Assembly: GCA_017561935.1 (NCBI GenBank)
Contig: JAFZBE010000067.1
Coordinates: forward strand, 66,752-130,751
Reading direction: 5' to 3'
DNA length: 64,000 nucleotides
DNA from: Bacteroidales bacterium
GTDB taxonomy: Bacteria > Bacteroidota > Bacteroidia > Bacteroidales > UBA3663
Shown: positions 43,886-53,121 of the stretch, piece after piece
How the letters are laid out: each line of letters opens with the position of its first letter
How positions within the stretch are numbered: position 1 is the first letter of the stretch
Position numbers and translations under genes: made by a program
The notes under the pieces: generated by a model
What the model saw: only the letters and a program-made list of their open reading frames with translations
Told to the model about the DNA's origin: nothing
Database searches by the model: none

Positions 43886-43916
43886 CAAAGATAGCTTATT
43901 TCAGCGAATTATGCAA
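43886..43916 (-). promoter_or_regulatory. Promoter of the moxR-bat operon
   Basis: Minus strand TTG (43914-43916), 20 nt, TATCTTTG (43886-43893). A C/T-rich leader of about 100 nt follows. Confidence 0.7.
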
Positions 43917-43941
43917 GAGGTGGAATTTTAAAAATGTTAAA

Positions 43942-43969
43942 CGCCGATTTAATTTCAGTTAAATCGGCG
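43942..43969 (-). terminator. Hairpin terminator after metA
   Basis: CGCCGATTTAA and TTAAATCGGCG make a perfect 11-bp stem with a 6-nt loop, 20 nt after the metA stop. On the minus strand it is followed by TTTAACATTTTT; on the plus strand by CTTTTTTG, so it could stop transcription from either side. Confidence 0.65.
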
Positions 43970-43988
43970 CTTTTTTGTTAATTTTTAA

Positions 43989-44906
43989 CTACTGAATTTC
44001 GTTGATATCGAACGGCGTGGCCTGATAAACGTAGTAATTGAGCCAATTGGTGAACAAAAGATTGGCCACTGAACGCCATCGGACGAGAGGTCCGTTGTTG
44101 GGATTTCCATCGCGATAATAGTTGACCGGCATGTCGATGGGAAGACCCTTTGCAAGGTCGCGTTTGTACTCCTTGTCGAGCGTATCGGGCGCATATTCGG
44201 AGTGGCCGGTGACATAGATCTCGCGACCTTCGCGCTCCATGACCATATAGACACCACTCTCGCGACTTTCGGCCATGATCTCGAGCTCGGGATGCTTGAG
44301 GATGTCTTCGCGGCGCACTTCGGAATGACGGCTATGGGGCACATAGAACTCGTCGTCGAAACCACGGAAGATGGGGCACTTGGGGTCGGCCTTGCCATGC
44401 TTGAAGATGCCGAACATCTTATGGTCGAGCGGGTACTTGGGAATCCTATGGAAATGGTAAAGGCCTGCCTGGGCTGCCCAGCAGATGAACATCGTCGATT
44501 GCACGTTGGTGCGCGTCCAATCGAAAATCTCGGTAAGCTCCTTCCAATAGTTGACCTGCTCGTAATCAAGTTGCTCGACAGGGGCACCGGTGATGATCAT
44601 GCCATCGAACTTCCTGCTTCGAAGCTCGCTGAAAGGGGTGTAGAAGCGCTCCATGTGTTCGGTAGAGGTATTCTTCGACACATGCGAGGAGAGCATCATG
44701 AAGATGATCTCGATCTGCAGAGGGGTGTTCGACAACAGACGGATGAGGTCGTTTTCGGTCTGCTCCTTGATGGGCATCAGATTAAGCACACAGATACGCA
44801 GCGGACGAATCTGCTGCATATCTGCCCTATCGTAGTCCATCACGAAGATATTCTCCTGCTTGAGCGCGTTGATGGCGGGGAGGTTCTTTGGAAGTATTAA
44901 AGGCAT
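43989..44906 (-). CDS. metA: Homoserine O-acyltransferase (MetA family, predicted acetyl-CoA type)
   Basis: 305 residues, standard length. Catalytic Cys142 (FICWAAQAG), His in VTGHSEY and following Glu, and the FDDEFYVPHSR loop are present. It activates homoserine for methionine synthesis. Residue 111 is Glu (GAPVEQ). Family studies found that Glu at this position favours acetyl-CoA while the Gly of E. coli favours succinyl-CoA, so the product is probably O-acetylhomoserine despite the common succinyltransferase label. It lies 2 nt after a coiled-coil lipoprotein gene. Confidence 0.93.
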   Translation of the reverse strand: MPLILPKNLPAINALKQENIFVMDYDRADMQQIRPLRICVLNLMPIKEQTENDLIRLLSNTPLQIEIIFMMLSSHVSKNTSTEHMERFYTPFSELRSRKFDGMIITGAPVEQLDYEQVNYWKELTEIFDWTRTNVQSTMFICWAAQAGLYHFHRIPKYPLDHKMFGIFKHGKADPKCPIFRGFDDEFYVPHSRHSEVRREDILKHPELEIMAESRESGVYMVMEREGREIYVTGHSEYAPDTLDKEYKRDLAKGLPIDMPVNYYRDGNPNNGPLVRWRSVANLLFTNWLNYYVYQATPFDINEIQ

Positions 44907-44908
44907 TC

Positions 44909-45775
44909 TTACTTGGTCTTAACTACGAGATAACGGGTATTGCTCCAGAACTTGGACGGATCCAGGATGACAAGTTTGCGGGTGCCGTCGGCCTGCTCGC
45001 GAAGGTCGTATGAATCGGATGGATGCGACGAGAGGATATCGACCTTCTTTGCACCCAATGGCAGTTCTTCGAGCTCACGGATATCAACCTTGGTGAATCC
45101 CTCGGAAGAAAAGCCCTGACGAGTGAGGCGCTTCTTGGTGAGCAGGTTGCCTTCGAGAAGACCAAGATCCTTGAGGCGGTTCTTGTCAGCCACGAGGTAA
45201 TAGCCGGTGTTGAGCATTTCGTCCTGGGTGTTGATCACCTCCTGCTTCTGCTCGTTCTGTTCGATAGTATTGGCGAGGGTAGCCTGTGTCTCTTCCAAAG
45301 TATTGGTGAGACCTTCGATCCTCTGCTCATGGTCGGCAACCACGACCTTGAAGTCGGCAATCTTGGCTTCATAGCCTGCCACCTCGCTCTGGAGACGCTC
45401 GATGGTCTGCTTGAGCACCTTGTTCTGGCTCAGCTGAGTACTATATTTCTTCTGCAGCTCGTCGAGGGCCTGCTGCTTCTCTTCGATGGTCTGCTTGACC
45501 ATAGCAATCTGCTGGAGCAGACGTTCACGCTTGTCCACAAGGTTCTGGTCCTCGCCGTTGGAAAGGGCTATCTGTCCATTGATCTGATCGAGCTGTTCGC
45601 TGACAGCATTGAGCGTATTCGAAAGTTCATAAATCTCATTACCCTGCTGGAGGGCAACATACATGAGGCTGTCATTGGTACTGGTAGCCTGCTGATACTG
45701 TTCCTTGCTCACTTGATTGCAACCAGTGAGCACTACAGCCATTACGACTGCAAGCATTACACTAATCTTCTTCAT
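44909..45775 (-). CDS. Coiled-coil lipoprotein of unknown function
   Basis: 288 residues from MKKISVMLAVVMAVVLTGC; lipobox LTGC at about residue 19. Residues about 30-185 are a long heptad-rich coiled coil (ISNTLNAVSEQLDQINGQ-like, VKQTIEEKQQALDELQKKY, VLKQTIERLQSEVAGYEAKI). A C-terminal globular part has NTGYYLVADKNRLKDLGLLEG, DILSSHPSDSYDL and SNTRYLVVKTK. Probably anchored to a membrane and projecting into the periplasm. The start is fixed by the lipobox and overlaps the rsmI end by 14 nt. Confidence 0.85.
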   Translation of the reverse strand: MKKISVMLAVVMAVVLTGCNQVSKEQYQQATSTNDSLMYVALQQGNEIYELSNTLNAVSEQLDQINGQIALSNGEDQNLVDKRERLLQQIAMVKQTIEEKQQALDELQKKYSTQLSQNKVLKQTIERLQSEVAGYEAKIADFKVVVADHEQRIEGLTNTLEETQATLANTIEQNEQKQEVINTQDEMLNTGYYLVADKNRLKDLGLLEGNLLTKKRLTRQGFSSEGFTKVDIRELEELPLGAKKVDILSSHPSDSYDLREQADGTRKLVILDPSKFWSNTRYLVVKTK

Positions 45776-46511
45776 TTTGATCATCGTTTTGATTAACGTT
45801 CTTGTATTTGTTCTTATGAATCTTCTTTTCCTTTGGCCCCTCTGAAGCGCCACCTACGACAAGGACAATCTCGCCCTTGGGTTCCACTTCGGTGAAATGG
45901 GCTATGAGTTCGGCAAGGGTACCGCGCCGTGTTTCGGCAAAACGCTTGCTGATCTCACGGCAAACAGCTGCAGGTCGGTCCTCTCCCATCACCTGGGCCA
46001 GTTGTTGCAACGTCTTCACGAGACGATAGGGACTCTCGTAGATAATCTGGGTGCGCGTCTCGCCGGCAATCTCGCGGAGTCGTGTCTCGCGTCCCTTCTT
46101 TTGCGGGAGGAAACCTTCGAAGCAGAACTTCTCGTTGGGCAAGCCGCTTTGGACAAGTGCCGGCACGAAGGCAGTGGCACCCGGCAGACACTCCACTTCG
46201 ACACCCAGTCTGACACATTCGCGCACTAACATGAAACCAGGGTCGCTGATACCGGGAGTTCCTGCATCGCTCACAAGGGCCACATTCAGTCCGGCTGCAA
46301 TCCTTTCGGCCATCTGAGCCGACGTTTCATGCTCGTTGAACTTATGGTGGCTCTGCATCGGCACGTGGATGTCATAATGCTGCATCAGGACGCTCGACGT
46401 GCGTGTGTCCTCAGCCAGAATGAGGTCGGCAGACTTGAGCACATTGATGGCTCGGAAGGTCATATCCTCCAGATTGCCGACGGGCGTTGGGACAACAAAC
46501 AGCTTTGCCAT
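45762..46511 (-). CDS. rsmI: 16S rRNA 2'-O-ribose C1402 methyltransferase
   Basis: 249 residues, tetrapyrrole-methylase-like SAM enzyme. Signatures are LFVVPTPVGNLEDMTFRA, LILAEDTRTSSVLM, ALVSDAGTPGISDPGF and LPGATAFVPAL. Methylates C1402 in the ribosomal decoding centre together with RsmH. The tail is Lys/Asn/Gln-rich (KKIHKNKYKNVNQND), and its last codons overlap the lipoprotein start. Confidence 0.96.
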   Translation of the reverse strand: MAKLFVVPTPVGNLEDMTFRAINVLKSADLILAEDTRTSSVLMQHYDIHVPMQSHHKFNEHETSAQMAERIAAGLNVALVSDAGTPGISDPGFMLVRECVRLGVEVECLPGATAFVPALVQSGLPNEKFCFEGFLPQKKGRETRLREIAGETRTQIIYESPYRLVKTLQQLAQVMGEDRPAAVCREISKRFAETRRGTLAELIAHFTEVEPKGEIVLVVGGASEGPKEKKIHKNKYKNVNQNDDQNEED

Positions 46512-46540
46512 AGTTTTATATTATATGCACGTGTGGGCAG

Positions 46541-46548
46541 CAAAGTTA
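46541..46548 (-). promoter_or_regulatory. Probable -7 element for rsmI
   Basis: TAACTTTG on the minus strand matches TAnnTTTG; the expected -33 position is T-rich but lacks a clear TTG. About 30 nt of leader precedes the rsmI ATG. Confidence 0.45.
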
Positions 46549-46622
46549 ACTCTTTTTCCTGAAAAAACGGTTGCCTTTGGCGAAAAAAAGAAGAAAAGGA
46601 CATCGAAAACCGAAGAATTGCA

Positions 46623-47576
46623 TTATGGAATAAGCGAAAGCAGCAACTTTTCGATTTCCTTGCGCACCTCGGCATGTTTGCAGGTATTGTTGGCTACGAA
46701 GATGGTAACCGCGTAGGTTCTGGCGTCCGAACCCTTGATGTATCCCGCGTAGGCCACCACATTCTTGAGGGTGCCCGTCTTCAACTGGCCCTTGCCTGCC
46801 AATCGCGTTCCTTTGAGGAATTCACGCACCGTTCCCTCTTGCGCAATGTCGGCCATCGCCTTGCGGAAAGCACTATCGAACTGCATATCGGCCAACAGGG
46901 AATTGATGAAATGGGCTGTGACACGATTGCTGGGCGAGATACCGCAACCATCATACATCACAAGCGACTCCATATCAAGCCCCCTCTTCCTCCAATAGTT
47001 CTGAACAGTGAGCAATCCGCTATCGAGGCGGCAGGACGGCGTGAGCAGGTGCAGCATCGTCTCGGCCTGAAGATTGAGACTTTCGGCCAACGTGCGGTCC
47101 ATCACATCCATCAGCATCTGACCACTGTCGGGCAAAAGGTTGTCGAGGCCCGGCATATACTCTTCGATATCCTCGACGAGCAAATCGGGATTGAATCGCT
47201 CAAGGCCTGGCAAACGAACGGCAACCGTATCGATCATAGGCACACTGTCGGGCCAAACGTAATTGGGACCAAGGAGGCGGAAACCCGTGGCAGCAGTGAC
47301 CAATTTCAAGACCGAAGCAGGAGTCATCAGACGCTCAGGGTCATAGCTGTAGAGCACGCGGCCACGATTGATGGCAGGATTAAGTGAGTCGGGGGTCTGC
47401 TGAGGGGCTGTGCGCGGAAGACGTACAATCTCGAGGGTCACGGTGGAATGCTTCATGCCATCGGAACGAATCCACTCCTTGAATGAGGGTGGAAGCGAAC
47501 GCATTTGTGCATTGCCCACCCCACAAAATGTGAACTGAAGCAATGCACAAAGGAAGAACAATAATATCCTATTCAT
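46623..47576 (-). CDS. Compact D-alanyl-D-alanine carboxypeptidase (S13/PBP4-like)
   Basis: 317 residues from MNRILLFFLCALLQFTFCGVG (signal peptide). Penicillin-binding motifs are SVLK in MTPASVLKLVTAATGF (Ser-x-x-Lys), SPSN in YDGCGISPSNRV, and KTG in GQLKTGTLKNVVAYAGY. It trims or cleaves peptidoglycan stem peptides. S13 enzymes are usually 450-480 residues because of insertion domains between the first two motifs; here that spacing is only about 150 residues, so the insertions are strongly reduced. Its start overlaps the DUF4296 gene by 8 nt. Confidence 0.85.
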   Translation of the reverse strand: MNRILLFFLCALLQFTFCGVGNAQMRSLPPSFKEWIRSDGMKHSTVTLEIVRLPRTAPQQTPDSLNPAINRGRVLYSYDPERLMTPASVLKLVTAATGFRLLGPNYVWPDSVPMIDTVAVRLPGLERFNPDLLVEDIEEYMPGLDNLLPDSGQMLMDVMDRTLAESLNLQAETMLHLLTPSCRLDSGLLTVQNYWRKRGLDMESLVMYDGCGISPSNRVTAHFINSLLADMQFDSAFRKAMADIAQEGTVREFLKGTRLAGKGQLKTGTLKNVVAYAGYIKGSDARTYAVTIFVANNTCKHAEVRKEIEKLLLSLIP

Positions 47577-48399
47577 TTTTAACATGAGTTCGCAACAGGG
47601 ATATACTATCGACGAAGACAGGGGAAACCCTACCGGAATCTGCCAGGAGGACAAGGCCCAGGATAGCCGAACGGAAGGGTTGAATGGAGTCGGCATGGGC
47701 TGTCAGCAGATAGGCGCCATTCTCGGTAATCGTCTTGGCATCAAAGCCAACCGGGGCACCCAAAGGCTCGTTTTGCTTCCGCTTCCCCTGACGTTGCAAT
47801 TCCTCCTCGCTGAGTTCTTTCTTGGTGAGTGAAATGGATGCAAGAACCTTCTGACCAGGCAAGAGCTGACGCACTTGGAAGCTCCAATGTAGGGTGTCGC
47901 CATCGACGAAATTGCTGTCGGAGGAGATTTCCCAGAATTGGATGTCGGAATAACGACGACGATCGAGCATCAGATGTTCACGCAAGGTCCACAACTCGAC
48001 AGAATCGCCCGCCAAGCTGGTGACGAAGTCGCGTGTCTCGGTGACCTGCAGGCTCCACATCTCATGCTCCTCCTTGAGGCGCTCATCAACGTGGCCATAG
48101 ACACGGGTGAGTAGTTTCAGATGCTGGGCGTACCACATCAGCGACGTGTCGTAGCGCGAACGAGAGACACCATGCTTCTGCAGCACAGCTGCGATAACCT
48201 CCTTCTGATAAGTGTCAAGGTCGGTACCAAAACCAACACCTTGTTGCTGCTGCATCTCGAACAAACCTTCGGCGCGATGAACATCGACCAATAGATCGAT
48301 CATCTGGTCCTCATCGAGCACGATATCCGGACGGTCGATACACGACGCAACGACCGAAAGGGTAAGCAATGCTAAAACGAGATACAGGAGCTTTCGCAT
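47569..48399 (-). CDS. DUF4296-containing lipoprotein
   Basis: 276 residues with lipobox VASC (about residue 20). The DUF4296 part spans about 25-110 (VLDEDQMIDLLVDVHRAEGLF, VLQKHGVSRSRYDTSLMWYA). The rest is rich in polar residues with a possible second domain (LHWSFQVRQLLPGQKVLAS). Function unknown. In Bacteroidota this family often sits beside lspA, as here (9 nt). Confidence 0.85.
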   Translation of the reverse strand: MRKLLYLVLALLTLSVVASCIDRPDIVLDEDQMIDLLVDVHRAEGLFEMQQQQGVGFGTDLDTYQKEVIAAVLQKHGVSRSRYDTSLMWYAQHLKLLTRVYGHVDERLKEEHEMWSLQVTETRDFVTSLAGDSVELWTLREHLMLDRRRYSDIQFWEISSDSNFVDGDTLHWSFQVRQLLPGQKVLASISLTKKELSEEELQRQGKRKQNEPLGAPVGFDAKTITENGAYLLTAHADSIQPFRSAILGLVLLADSGRVSPVFVDSISLLRTHVKNE

Positions 48400-48408
48400 G
48401 CGAGGTTA

Positions 48409-49119
48409 TTACTTTTTTGCCTCCTTATAGGCTTTATAGGCTTCATCCAGACGAGCAAAATCCTTTCGGAAGAAAAGGATGAGAAGGACTACACCTACCG
48501 TAATGCAGGAATCCGCAAAATTGAAAACCGGTTTGAAGAACATGAACGGTTCGTCGCTGGTGGGCAGCCAGGAAGGGTATCGGAACGAGAAGCCAAGGAA
48601 ATGAATCACCTGCCCGGTGACAGGGAATGTATCCGGCCAGTCGAAATTGATCAGGGGGAAATAGAACATATCGACCACCCTGCCCTTGAACCATTCGCCC
48701 TGAGGCATCAATCCCGCACTCGGGTCGGCCCATTGGGCCACATGGCCATAACTGTCGGTGAACCAGCGTCCGTAAAAGATACAGTCGATGATGTTGCCCA
48801 CAGCGCCAGCCAGGATCATTGAAACAACAACGACAAACGCGGTGGAGACAAGACGCTTTCCGATGGCCTTGAAGAGCACCCAGCCGAAGAGTAACGTCAT
48901 GAGGATCCGGAAGCCGGTAAGGACGAACTTATCGACAAACTCCATACCATAGGCCATGCCGTTGTTCTCGATGAAGGACAGATAGAACCACGACGTCACT
49001 TCTACCGACTCACGAAGGTAGAAGTGCGTCTTGATATAAATCTTGATAACCTGATCGATGAAGATGAGGGCCAGAAAGAGCCCCACGGACAACAGGCTTT
49101 GCTTCTTGCGGATACTCAC
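48409..49119 (-). CDS. lspA: Lipoprotein signal peptidase (signal peptidase II)
   Basis: 236 residues, four membrane helices. Active-site aspartates are in GAVGNIIDCIFYGR and FNFADSCITVG; FIDQVIKIYIK marks the N-terminal helix. It cleaves prolipoproteins before the lipidated cysteine. It is longer than the usual about 160 residues owing to an insert of about 60 residues between the two active-site segments (QWADPSAGLMPQGEWFKG..., LPTSDEPFMFF), a trait I recall from Bacteroidota LspA proteins. Confidence 0.94.
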   Translation of the reverse strand: MSIRKKQSLLSVGLFLALIFIDQVIKIYIKTHFYLRESVEVTSWFYLSFIENNGMAYGMEFVDKFVLTGFRILMTLLFGWVLFKAIGKRLVSTAFVVVVSMILAGAVGNIIDCIFYGRWFTDSYGHVAQWADPSAGLMPQGEWFKGRVVDMFYFPLINFDWPDTFPVTGQVIHFLGFSFRYPSWLPTSDEPFMFFKPVFNFADSCITVGVVLLILFFRKDFARLDEAYKAYKEAKK

Positions 49120-49128
49120 TATAAAAAC

Positions 49129-49521
49129 TTATTTACCGGTGCGCTTCTCTTTGGCCTCAACGCTGAGCGTAGCATGAGGTACTGCACGCAGACGCTCTTT
49201 GGGAATGAGCTGATGAGTGACACGGCAGATGCCGTAGGTCTTGTTCTCGATACGAACCAATGCGCCCTGCAAACCCTTGATGAACTTCTCGAGACGCGAA
49301 GCCTTGAGGCCCAGTTCCTCACGGGAAAGGGTTTCTGCACCATCCTCCATGTTCTTGAACATAGGAGCAGTGTCGCGGTCATCATTGTCGCCATGACGCA
49401 TGCGCTCACGGATCTCATTGTACTCAGCCAAAGCACCCTTGAGTTTATCCTCAACGATAACCTTGAATTCAGCTAGCTCCTCATCGGAGTAACGAACTTT
49501 GATGTTGTCTTCGTTTGCCAT
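49129..49521 (-). CDS. DksA/TraR-like regulator with degenerate zinc finger
   Basis: 130 residues. A coiled-coil N-terminal half and a C-terminal TraR/DksA-type element (YGICRVTHQLIPKERLRAVPHATLS). Only one of the four zinc cysteines is kept. It is a probable RNA polymerase secondary-channel binder, possibly linked to growth-rate or stringent control; that is inference from the family. Encoded between ileS (19 nt) and lspA (9 nt). Confidence 0.9.
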   Translation of the reverse strand: MANEDNIKVRYSDEELAEFKVIVEDKLKGALAEYNEIRERMRHGDNDDRDTAPMFKNMEDGAETLSREELGLKASRLEKFIKGLQGALVRIENKTYGICRVTHQLIPKERLRAVPHATLSVEAKEKRTGK

Positions 49522-49540
49522 AACTTATAAATAGTGTTTT

Positions 49541-52500
49541 TTATTTGGTGATAGACGTTTTGATGATGTAGTCGTCCATATCGAGAGCGGCAGGATCCTC
49601 GCCCACTTCGCCGATAGTGATGCTGGTGGCAAGAACCTGGCTTGCGATATAATCCTTATATTGTTCGACTACTATGTCGGTATTCTTGTTCGGTTCGAAA
49701 ACGATATTGATACGATCGGTGACCTCAAAACCTGCAGTCTTGCGGTAATTCTGGATACGCTTGATGAGCTCTCGGGCCACACCCTCCTTGCGAAGTTCTT
49801 CGGTCACGGTGATATCAAGAGCCACAGTCACACGTCCTTCGCTGGCTACATTCCAGCCTGGCATATCCTCGCTGATGATCTCGACATCGGCAGTAGAAAT
49901 CTCGACAGGAGTGCCGTCGATGACGAGCGCCAGTTTTCCTTCGTTCTCGAGTTCGGCAATCTTGCTCTGCTCAAGGCTACCAAGAGCTGCTGCCAGTGAC
50001 TTCATGAGCTTACCATAACGTTTGCCCAATTCGCGGAAGTTTGGTTTCACTTTCTTAACCAGCACATGACTATCGCTGCCAGCGATCTTGAGCTCCTTGA
50101 TGTTGGTCTCGTTGAGAATAAGGTCCTTCACAGCCTCGATGTCGGCAGCCTGCTCAGCGTCGATGGCGGGGAAGAGGATCGTCTGAAGTGGCTGGCGCAC
50201 GTTGATCTTCGACGTCTTGCGGATGCTGAGGACAAGGGAAGTGACAGTCTGGGCAAGCTGCATCTTACGCTCAAGGGCTGCATCGGTGGCACCTGGTACC
50301 GGGAAGGTGGACAGGTGGACTGACTCGCTCTTGTCGCGACCGGAAACGGTGTTGAGGTCGAGGAACAGCTTGTCGCTATAGAACGGAGCAATGGGCGACA
50401 TGAGCTTGGCAACAGTCTCCAGACAGGTATAGAGCGTCTGGTAGGCAGCCAGCTTGTCATCATCCATCTCACCGCCCCAGAAACGCTTGCGATTCAAACG
50501 AACGTACCAATTGGAGAGGTTATCACAGACAAAGGTCTCGATGAGACGTCCGGCCACAGTCGGTTCGTAGTTCTCGAGATTGCTTTCGACACCCTTGATG
50601 AGGGTATTGAGCGAGGAGAGTATCCAGCGGTCGATCTCGGGACGCTGTTCCAGAGCCACCTCGGGCTCCTGACCTGTGAAGCCATCGATGTTGGCATAGA
50701 GTGCAAAGAGCTTATAGGTATTGAAGAGCGTGCCAAAGAACTTACGGCTTACTTCTACCACTCCTTCGGGATCGAACTTGAGGTTATCCCAAGGCGAGGC
50801 ATTGGTAATCATATACCAACGGAGCGGATCAGAGCCAAATTGCTCGATTGCGCCAAATGGGTCGATGGCATTGCCCAAACGCTTCGACATCTTCTGTCCA
50901 TCCTTGGCAAGAACAAGACCATTCGACACAACAGCCTTATACGACACCGAGTCAAACACCATAGTGGCGATGGCATGGAGGGTAAAGAACCATCCACGTG
51001 TCTGGTCAACACCCTCGGCAATGAAGTCGGCAGGATATACGCTGCCATTGTCGAAGGCCTCCTTGTTCTCGAAAGGATAGTGAATCTGTGCGTATGGCAT
51101 TGCACCGGAATCGAACCAGACGTCGATAAGGTCCATTTCACGAGTGAGGACGTGACCTGTCTCGCTGACGAGCTTGATGTAGTCAACGTAAGGACGATGG
51201 AGGTCAATCTTCTCGTAATTGCCCTTCTCCATCAAACCTGGCACGAAGCCCTTCTCCTTGAGAGGATTCGTTGCCATCACACCAGCTGCAACAGCCTTCT
51301 CGATCTCGTTGTAGAGTTCCTCGACTGAACCGATGCAAATCTCTTCGCGGGTGTCGCGGTTGCGCCAGATAGGCAGAGGTGTGCCCCAATAGCGTGAACG
51401 GCTGAGGTTCCAGTCGTTGAGGTTCTCGAGCCATGCGCCGAAACGTCCTATACCTGTCGATTTGGGTTTCCAGTTGATGGTCTTGTTGAGCTCGATCATC
51501 CTGTCGCGACATGCGGTGGAACGGATGAACCATGAGTCGAGGGGATAATAGAGCACAGGCTTGTCAGTACGCCAGCAATGAGGATAGTTGTGCACATGCT
51601 TCTCAATCTTGAAGGCTTGGCGTGTCTTCTTGAGACCAAGGCTCATGATGACATTGAGGTCATCGGCCTTCTCGGCAGCAACGGCATCGTATTTGCCATT
51701 CTTGTTGAACTCTGGGGCGTAGGCATTCTTCACAAAACAGCCTTCATGCACACTGTAGGCATCGAGATTCACGCACTTCTCAACGAAAGGCGCAGCCAGT
51801 TCCTCACGCTTGTAGTATTTTCCTGTCAGATCTACCATTGGACGAGGTTCGCCCAACTTGTTGATCATATAGAGTGCCGGCACCTCGGCAGCCTTGGCCA
51901 CCTTGGCATCATCTGCACCAAAGGTGGGTGCGATGTGGACAATACCCGTACCATCCTCAGTGGTCACATAGTCACCAGGGATGACGCGGAAAGCCTTCTC
52001 GGCAATCTCGACAAACTGATCCTGACCGTAGCTGAAGACCTTCTCGGGATGCAGCTCAGCATACTCCTTGATATAGGGTGCTGCAAGGTCGCTCAATTGC
52101 TCACAGGGCTTCACCCACTGGTAGAGCTGCTCGTACTTCATACCTAGGAGTTCGCTACCCTTGTAGCGACCTACGATGCGATAGGGAAGCTTGCGTCCAT
52201 CGACCTTGTTGATGTCAAGTGCCTCCATCTCTTCGAGAGTATGGAGCTCCTCGCCTGCCAGATATGCCTTAACTCGAGCCTCAGCCATCACGACGGTGAG
52301 TTTGTCGCCATTGTAGGGATTGAATGTCTGGGCAGCAACGTAGTCGATATTCGGGCCTACGCAGAGTGCGGTGTTCGAAGGCAGGGTCCAAGGCGTGGTG
52401 GTCCATGCGACGAAAACCGGCTGTCCCCACTCGGTCATCTCCGGCCTTGGGTCAAGAGCCTTGAAGATGGCAGTTACGGTAGTATCCTTCACATCGCGAT

Positions 52501-53098
52501 AGCAACCAGGCTGATTGAGCTCATGGCTCGAAAGTCCCGTTCCTGCTGCTGGCGAATAAGGTTGGATGGTGTAGCCTTTATAGAGCAGGCCTTTGTTATA
52601 GAGCTGCTTGAGGAGCCACCACAAGGTCTCGATGTATCGGTTGTCGTAGGTGATATATGGGTCATCGAGATCTACCCAATAGCCCATCTTACGAGTCAGG
52701 TCGGTCCATTCCTTGGTATATTTCATCACCTCCTTGCGGCAGGCAGCATTGTAATCATCGACCGAGATCTTCTTGCCGATGTCCTCCTTGGTGATTCCAA
52801 GCATCTTCTCGACGCCCAATTCTACAGGAAGTCCGTGAGTATCCCAACCGGCCTTGCGCTTCACCTGGAAGCCCTGCATCGTCTTGAAACGGCAGAATAT
52901 ATCCTTGATCGCACGAGCCATCACGTGGTGAATGCCAGGCATACCATTGGCCGAAGGGGGACCCTCGTAGAACACGAAGGAAGGATGCCCCTCACGTGTG
53001 GTCATCGATTTGACAAAGACGTCGTTGGCGTCCCAATTCTTCAGAACCTCTTTATTGATTTCCGACAGATTGAATTGATTATATTCTGCAAATTTCAT
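49541..53098 (-). CDS. ileS: Isoleucyl-tRNA synthetase (type 2, GIHH signature)
   Basis: 1185 residues. Class I synthetase with the ATP-binding HIGH-equivalent written G55-I-H-H58 (ANGMPGIHHVMAR), KMSKRLGN at about residue 735, an editing domain (about 200-400, WTTTPWTLPSNTALCVG) and a long C-terminal tRNA-binding part. It charges tRNA-Ile. Type 2 IleRS proteins are known to have reduced sensitivity to mupirocin, and a swapped GxHH motif has been linked to very high resistance. First gene of the ileS-lspA-dacB operon. Confidence 0.96.
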   Translation of the reverse strand: MKFAEYNQFNLSEINKEVLKNWDANDVFVKSMTTREGHPSFVFYEGPPSANGMPGIHHVMARAIKDIFCRFKTMQGFQVKRKAGWDTHGLPVELGVEKMLGITKEDIGKKISVDDYNAACRKEVMKYTKEWTDLTRKMGYWVDLDDPYITYDNRYIETLWWLLKQLYNKGLLYKGYTIQPYSPAAGTGLSSHELNQPGCYRDVKDTTVTAIFKALDPRPEMTEWGQPVFVAWTTTPWTLPSNTALCVGPNIDYVAAQTFNPYNGDKLTVVMAEARVKAYLAGEELHTLEEMEALDINKVDGRKLPYRIVGRYKGSELLGMKYEQLYQWVKPCEQLSDLAAPYIKEYAELHPEKVFSYGQDQFVEIAEKAFRVIPGDYVTTEDGTGIVHIAPTFGADDAKVAKAAEVPALYMINKLGEPRPMVDLTGKYYKREELAAPFVEKCVNLDAYSVHEGCFVKNAYAPEFNKNGKYDAVAAEKADDLNVIMSLGLKKTRQAFKIEKHVHNYPHCWRTDKPVLYYPLDSWFIRSTACRDRMIELNKTINWKPKSTGIGRFGAWLENLNDWNLSRSRYWGTPLPIWRNRDTREEICIGSVEELYNEIEKAVAAGVMATNPLKEKGFVPGLMEKGNYEKIDLHRPYVDYIKLVSETGHVLTREMDLIDVWFDSGAMPYAQIHYPFENKEAFDNGSVYPADFIAEGVDQTRGWFFTLHAIATMVFDSVSYKAVVSNGLVLAKDGQKMSKRLGNAIDPFGAIEQFGSDPLRWYMITNASPWDNLKFDPEGVVEVSRKFFGTLFNTYKLFALYANIDGFTGQEPEVALEQRPEIDRWILSSLNTLIKGVESNLENYEPTVAGRLIETFVCDNLSNWYVRLNRKRFWGGEMDDDKLAAYQTLYTCLETVAKLMSPIAPFYSDKLFLDLNTVSGRDKSESVHLSTFPVPGATDAALERKMQLAQTVTSLVLSIRKTSKINVRQPLQTILFPAIDAEQAADIEAVKDLILNETNIKELKIAGSDSHVLVKKVKPNFRELGKRYGKLMKSLAAALGSLEQSKIAELENEGKLALVIDGTPVEISTADVEIISEDMPGWNVASEGRVTVALDITVTEELRKEGVARELIKRIQNYRKTAGFEVTDRINIVFEPNKNTDIVVEQYKDYIASQVLATSITIGEVGEDPAALDMDDYIIKTSITK

Positions 53099-53121
53099 AA
53101 TATAGTACTATTTTTAGGGCG

